Shown: positions 60,075-64,000 of the stretch, one piece after another
Layout: the number at the start of each line of letters is the position of its first letter
Numbering within the stretch: position 1 is the first letter of the stretch
Translations under genes and position numbers: made by a program
Source: Flavobacteriaceae bacterium PS02337
GTDB taxonomy: Bacteria > Bacteroidota > Bacteroidia > Flavobacteriales > Flavobacteriaceae
Assembly (NCBI GenBank): GCA_029959285.1
Contig: JASCOE010000008.1
Span: 1-64,000 of the forward strand
Direction of reading: 5' to 3'
Length of the DNA: 64,000 nt
Notes under the pieces: model-generated
What the model saw: only the letters and a program-made list of their open reading frames with translations
Told to the model about the DNA's origin: nothing
Databases searched by the model: none

Positions 60075-62308
60075 TTAACCGCCAACAAAGCAGTCATTCT
60101 TTTTTTATCTCCTACAACCCAGAGAATATCGTTTTTCTCTAAAATTAAGCTAGATTCTGGATTTAAGATACGATTTCCGTTTCGTTCAATTCCAACAACC
60201 ATTCCGTCAGTTTTGGTTCTAAATTGACCGATGCTTTTTTGGATAAATTCTTCTTGGGAAACTTCCAGTTGACGCAGTACAATATCAGTTTCTTCTACTT
60301 TTCCGCGCGCTTCGGTTTCATTTTGATTTAAGTATTTTGTAAATTCAACAATTTGAGCATCAGTACCAATTACGCAGATTTCATCTAATGGAAAAAGGCG
60401 TTCGTTTTTGGTTGGAATCGGAATCGTAACTTCGCCGCGTTTGATATACGCAATGTTAATTCCCAATTGTTCACGAATTTTAAGTTCTTGCAAGGTTTGT
60501 CCAACTAAATTAGATTCCTTTTTAATTTCGAAAAAAGACATGTGTCCATCCCAAGGCATTAAATTCGCATATCTTCTATCAATCTTTTTGTTTTCACGAT
60601 CGTTGAGGTTTTTCAAAAAGTGATTTTCAATTTTATGATATTGTTCATTTAACTTTTTAGGAAAAATTTGATACGCTCCAATTGCAATAATCAACGCGAT
60701 AAAAGCGACCAAAGGCGAGAAGAAAATATTCAATAAAAATCCAACAAAAAATAAACCAAGGCTCATTCTAATCAAAATAAGCATTAATAATGCACCGCGA
60801 TATTTACGTTCTTCCCATAAAATTTCAACTTCGTCTACTTTTACGCGTCGTAACGAAAGAGCCCATAAAAAAGGCGCTATAACTACTAAAGTCAATAAAG
60901 CAGCTAAAGTATTTCCGAATCGTGTATCGGCCACTAAAGGCGCAACAAATTTAGCCGACAATAAAATAATTGCCGTAATAATTATAGTGTGAAGAATAAT
61001 CTGCGTGATTGAAGAACGGAGCACAATTTGCCAAGTACTTACAGATTTAATAGCTTGTGCATTGACGCTATATCTATTGATGTTTTTGACCCATCTTTTC
61101 GGCATTTTTGATTCTAAAAACAACGCAAATGTTTCTGAATATTTAATTAAAAATGGAGTTGTAAATGTTGTAATAGCAGAAACAGCTACAATGATTGGGT
61201 ACAAGAAATCGCTCGTCACTTTTAAAGTCATACCAAGAGTGGCAATAATAAACGAAAACTCGCCAATTTGTGCCAAACTCATTCCGGTTTGAATGGATTG
61301 TTTTAAAGGCTGTCCAGAAAGTAATGCTCCGAATGATGAACTAAGTGCTTTTCCGAAAATCGTAATTAAAGTAATTAAAGCCACTGGAAGCGCATAAGAA
61401 ACCAACGTTCCCGGATTAATCAACATTCCAACAGAAACGAAAAAAACGGCGCCAAATAAATCTTTAACTGGCTGAATTAAATGCTCAATTTTTTCTGCTT
61501 GCGTAGTTTCTGCAATAATAGAACCCATTATAAATGCGCCTAAAGCAGGAGAAAAACCAACGTTTGCAGCAAACATTACCATCATTAAACATAATGCTAA
61601 CGAAATTATAAGCAACATTTCGTCTGTTAAAAGATGTTTGGCTTTTTTTAAAATAGTCGGAATAATGAAAATTCCACCCAAAAACCAAATGATTAAAAAG
61701 AAGACCAATTTTAATACAGATTGCAATAATTCAGTTCCCGAAACTTGATCGCTCACTGCAATTGTCGATAATAAAACAAGCATTAAAATCGCTACAATAT
61801 CTTCAACAATTAAAGCTCCAAATACAATTCCTACGAACTTTTTTCCTTTCACTCCCAATTCATCAAATGCTCGGATGATAATAGTTGTGGATGAAATCGA
61901 AAGTGTTGCTCCAAGAAAAATACTGTCCATTTTTCCCCAGCCCATCCATTGTCCAACGCAAAAACCGACTAATGTCATAAACATTATTTGGGTTATGGCG
62001 GTGACAGAAGAGGTTCCACCAACTTTCATTAGTTTCTTAAAGCTGAATTCGAGTCCTAAACTAAAAAGTAAAAATATGACCCCGATTTCTGCCCAAACTT
62101 CAACACTTTTCATGTCGGTAATAGAAGGGAAAAAATCGAAATGGTTTCCAGCTAAAAATCCAGCGATTAAATAACCTAAAACCAAAGGTTGTTTCATTCT
62201 TTTAAATAATAAAACGGCAATTCCGGCAGTCATCAGGATTAATCCTAAATCACTAATTAAAGGTTGTAAATGGTGTGTAGTTTCGGCTGCGGCATTTAAT
62301 GCAATCAT
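60071..62308 (-). CDS. KefB-like cation:proton antiporter (CPA2)
   Basis: The 745-residue protein has about 12 to 13 N-terminal membrane helices of the CPA2 fold (about 12-400, with GYLIAGFLAGN and LLFSLGLEFSFKKL). The GxxGL and SxSSTT regions (ATLSISSTTIIIRAFDEL) are the CPA2 marks. More helices (about 430-560) and two C-terminal RCK-C/TrkA-C domains (about 590-745) that bind nucleotides or ligands follow. It may exchange K+ or Na+ for protons. There is no glutathione-type KefB regulator nearby. The gene converges with prx. Confidence 0.87.
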   Translation of the reverse strand: MIALNAAAETTHHLQPLISDLGLILMTAGIAVLLFKRMKQPLVLGYLIAGFLAGNHFDFFPSITDMKSVEVWAEIGVIFLLFSLGLEFSFKKLMKVGGTSSVTAITQIMFMTLVGFCVGQWMGWGKMDSIFLGATLSISSTTIIIRAFDELGVKGKKFVGIVFGALIVEDIVAILMLVLLSTIAVSDQVSGTELLQSVLKLVFFLIIWFLGGIFIIPTILKKAKHLLTDEMLLIISLALCLMMVMFAANVGFSPALGAFIMGSIIAETTQAEKIEHLIQPVKDLFGAVFFVSVGMLINPGTLVSYALPVALITLITIFGKALSSSFGALLSGQPLKQSIQTGMSLAQIGEFSFIIATLGMTLKVTSDFLYPIIVAVSAITTFTTPFLIKYSETFALFLESKMPKRWVKNINRYSVNAQAIKSVSTWQIVLRSSITQIILHTIIITAIILLSAKFVAPLVADTRFGNTLAALLTLVVIAPFLWALSLRRVKVDEVEILWEERKYRGALLMLILIRMSLGLFFVGFLLNIFFSPLVAFIALIIAIGAYQIFPKKLNEQYHKIENHFLKNLNDRENKKIDRRYANLMPWDGHMSFFEIKKESNLVGQTLQELKIREQLGINIAYIKRGEVTIPIPTKNERLFPLDEICVIGTDAQIVEFTKYLNQNETEARGKVEETDIVLRQLEVSQEEFIQKSIGQFRTKTDGMVVGIERNGNRILNPESSLILEKNDILWVVGDKKRMTALLAVK

Positions 62309-62333
62309 ATAAAAACGTGGTATTTTTTTTTAA

Positions 62334-62476
62334 GGAGCTGATCCAGCTTTTCATTACAAGCTTTTGTTCAAAAATGCCTATTTTTTGGTGCCGTTCCAGG
62401 AGCTTCCGTTGGTCGCTCTGTACCGGCAAAAAAATATGGCTTTTTTCACAAAAGGCTTTTCATTTCAATCTGGGCT
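62334..62476 (-). repeat. Modular flavobacterial hairpin, copy B
   Basis: On the minus strand it starts AGCCCAGATTGAAATG and ends AAGCTGGATCAGCTCC, the same frame as the copies at 15256 and 49953. Inside lies a 40-nt module (62390-62429) that begins TTGCCGGTAC and ends AACGGC. It lies in the gap upstream of the antiporter gene and downstream of purB. Confidence 0.7.
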
Positions 62477-62493
62477 ATACTCTGGATTTAAAT

Positions 62494-62528
62494 AAAAAAA
62501 GCTATCTCGATAAAGATAGCTTTTTTTG
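62494..62528 (-). terminator. Terminator of purB
   Basis: A stem of AAGCTATCT / AGATAGCTT with A- and T-runs on both sides. On the minus strand it follows the purB stop after 21 bases. Confidence 0.85.
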
Positions 62529-62549
62529 GTAAAATATTTTATGTTTTCT

Positions 62550-63896
62550 TTAAATTCCTGTGTAATTACTAGGCGTTATCGCTAGTAATTCTGCTCGAAC
62601 AGCATCAGAAACTTCTAAAGTTGCAATAAAATTATGAATTGCATTTTTGTCAATTGCTTCATTTGTTCTTGTCAAACCTTTTAAAGCTTCATAAGGATTT
62701 GGATAAGCTTCGCGACGTAAAATAGTTTGAATCGCTTCGGCAACAACTGCCCAGTTTCTTTCTAAATCTTCAGCAAATTTTCCTTCATTTAAAAGTAATT
62801 TGTTTAAACCTTTTAAAGTTGCTTCAAAAGCGATAATTGTATGTCCAAAAGGAACACCAACATTACGCAAAACAGTACTGTCAGTTAAGTCACGCTGTAA
62901 TCTTGAGATTGGTAATTTTGCAGAAAGATGTTCGAAAATAGCATTTGCAATTCCTAAATTTCCTTCTGAGTTTTCAAAATCAATCGGATTAACTTTATGT
63001 GGCATTGCAGAAGAACCAATTTCTCCAGCTTTGATTTTTTGTTTGAAATAATCCATTGAAACATATGTCCAAATATCACGATCTAAATCGATGATAATGG
63101 TATTGATTCTTTTTAAAGCATCAAAAAATGCAGCAAAATGATCATAATGTTCAATTTGAGTTGTTGGGAAAGAATGTTGTAAACCAAGGTCAGTTTCAAC
63201 AAATTTATTTCCGAATTGTTTCCAATCGATTTGCGGATACGCCACGTGGTGCGCATTGAAGTTTCCTGTTGCTCCACCAAATTTAGCAGCAAACGGAACG
63301 TTAAATAACAAACGCATTTGCTCTTCTAAACGTTCTACGAAAACCAAAATCTCTTTTCCTAAACGAGTAGGAGAGGCAGGTTGTCCATGTGTACGCGCCA
63401 ACATCGGAATGTCTTTCCATTCCACACTTAATTCTTTTAATTTCGAAATTACAGAAATTAAAGTTGGCATATAAACTTGCTCAAACGCTTCTTTTGTAGA
63501 AAGCGGAATCGCGGTATTGTTAATGTCTTGAGATGTTAATCCGAAGTGAATGAACTCTTTGTATTGAGATAAACCTAATTTTTCAAAAGCATCTTTAATG
63601 AAATATTCAACGGCTTTTACATCGTGATTGGTTACTTTTTCAGTTTCTTTAATCCAAAGTGCATCTTCAGTTGAAAAGTTTTTATAGATGTTTCTTAAAC
63701 TTTCAAATAAATTAGCATCAATACCTTGCAATTGCGGTAACGGAATTTGGCATAAAGCAATGAAGTATTCCACTTCAACCAAAACACGGTATTTTATTAA
63801 AGCTTCTTCAGAGAAAAAAGGGGCTAAATTTTGAGTTTTATTTCTATATCTTCCATCAATTGGCGATATAGCATTCAATTCGTTTAGAGTAGTCAT
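62550..63896 (-). CDS. purB: Adenylosuccinate lyase
   Basis: PurB cuts SAICAR and adenylosuccinate, releasing fumarate, in purine synthesis. The 448-residue protein carries the signature SSAMPHKVNPIDFENSEG (about 283-300) and starts TTLNELNAISPIDGRY, near the family's N-terminus. The ATG at 63896 is preferred over an upstream one at 63923, since the eight extra residues do not fit the family start. It is the last gene in the window, on the minus strand; its promoter lies within the last 100 bases. Confidence 0.96.
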   Translation of the reverse strand: MTTLNELNAISPIDGRYRNKTQNLAPFFSEEALIKYRVLVEVEYFIALCQIPLPQLQGIDANLFESLRNIYKNFSTEDALWIKETEKVTNHDVKAVEYFIKDAFEKLGLSQYKEFIHFGLTSQDINNTAIPLSTKEAFEQVYMPTLISVISKLKELSVEWKDIPMLARTHGQPASPTRLGKEILVFVERLEEQMRLLFNVPFAAKFGGATGNFNAHHVAYPQIDWKQFGNKFVETDLGLQHSFPTTQIEHYDHFAAFFDALKRINTIIIDLDRDIWTYVSMDYFKQKIKAGEIGSSAMPHKVNPIDFENSEGNLGIANAIFEHLSAKLPISRLQRDLTDSTVLRNVGVPFGHTIIAFEATLKGLNKLLLNEGKFAEDLERNWAVVAEAIQTILRREAYPNPYEALKGLTRTNEAIDKNAIHNFIATLEVSDAVRAELLAITPSNYTGI

Positions 63897-64000
63897 TGTT
63901 ATGTTGTTTTTCGAAAGGTGCAAATATAAACAGAATTTGCGGATTAAAAGTAATCAGAACGTCAATTGAAGTCATTTTAAAAAGCAAAACACAAATTTAC

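Noticed and set aside
62299-62532. 77-residue plus-strand open frame
   Set aside because: It runs through hairpin copy B and the purB terminator, so it is a by-product of structured non-coding sequence.

Overview
The window looks like chromosome from a low-GC Bacteroidota bacterium of the genus Flavobacterium, probably close to F. johnsoniae. The reasons are the family content (PafA-type phosphatase, 482-residue GAPDH, SusC-type plug domains, RsmI/MtaB/MltG variants), the promoter signature (TAnnTTTG -7 boxes, for example ahead of grpE, dapF, the MATE gene and the AEC gene), A-rich leaders instead of strong Shine-Dalgarno sites, and the dense load of intergenic palindromes typical of the group. 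The sequence is almost all housekeeping: about 63 protein genes, the 3' end of an rRNA operon (5S rRNA) and one tRNA-Trp. I see no prophage, insertion sequence, CRISPR array or integrated element.

Layout. 0-10 kb: 5S rRNA, then the phosphate-insensitive phosphatase pafA, alanine dehydrogenase with a divergent Lrp regulator, long GAPDH, HtrA protease, and a dapF-GNAT-mltG operon. 10-22 kb: a small lysozyme-like protein, then a long minus-strand block: methylmalonyl-CoA mutase subunits with a toxin-antitoxin pair between them, ftsB, udk, an SDR, an aminotransferase, a TonB-C protein, rsmI, a tyrosine phosphatase and dnaA. The dnaA neighbourhood suggests that the replication origin is close, although I found no DnaA-box cluster. 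22-39 kb: ribD overlapping a HAD phosphatase, prmC, a MacB-like permease, hisS, tRNA-Trp, grpE-dnaJ, an ABC-2 exporter pair, an NtrC-like regulator that lacks its DNA-binding domain, a one-domain DEAD-like protein, an alpha/beta hydrolase and small enzymes. 39-51 kb: mtaB, an SDR, a LURP/scramblase-like protein, a sigma factor / anti-sigma / vWA cluster with unusual TonB-plug domains, and a run of poorly known minus-strand genes. 50-64 kb: PPK2, an outer-membrane barrel protein, MATE, an LTA-synthase-like protein, meaB (the mutase chaperone, 43 kb from its client), an Rrf2 regulator beside an NAD(P)-binding oxidoreductase, an AEC transporter, 1-Cys peroxiredoxin, a KefB-like antiporter and purB.

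The two most distinctive things are as follows. (1) The 43.1-46.9 kb cluster pairs an ECF sigma factor with a single-pass anti-sigma-like protein that ends in an orphan TonB-receptor plug, and with a secreted CarboxypepD-reg/plug/vWA protein that has no beta-barrel. (2) The intergenic spaces carry at least six unrelated families of palindromes built on one plan: short words repeated in one arm and inverted in the other, sometimes as half-elements and sometimes nested inside one another. A further modular hairpin family (15.3, 50.0 and 62.4 kb) carries an interchangeable 40-nt inner module with a compensatory base change. Assignments rest on motif reading by eye; no database search was possible.
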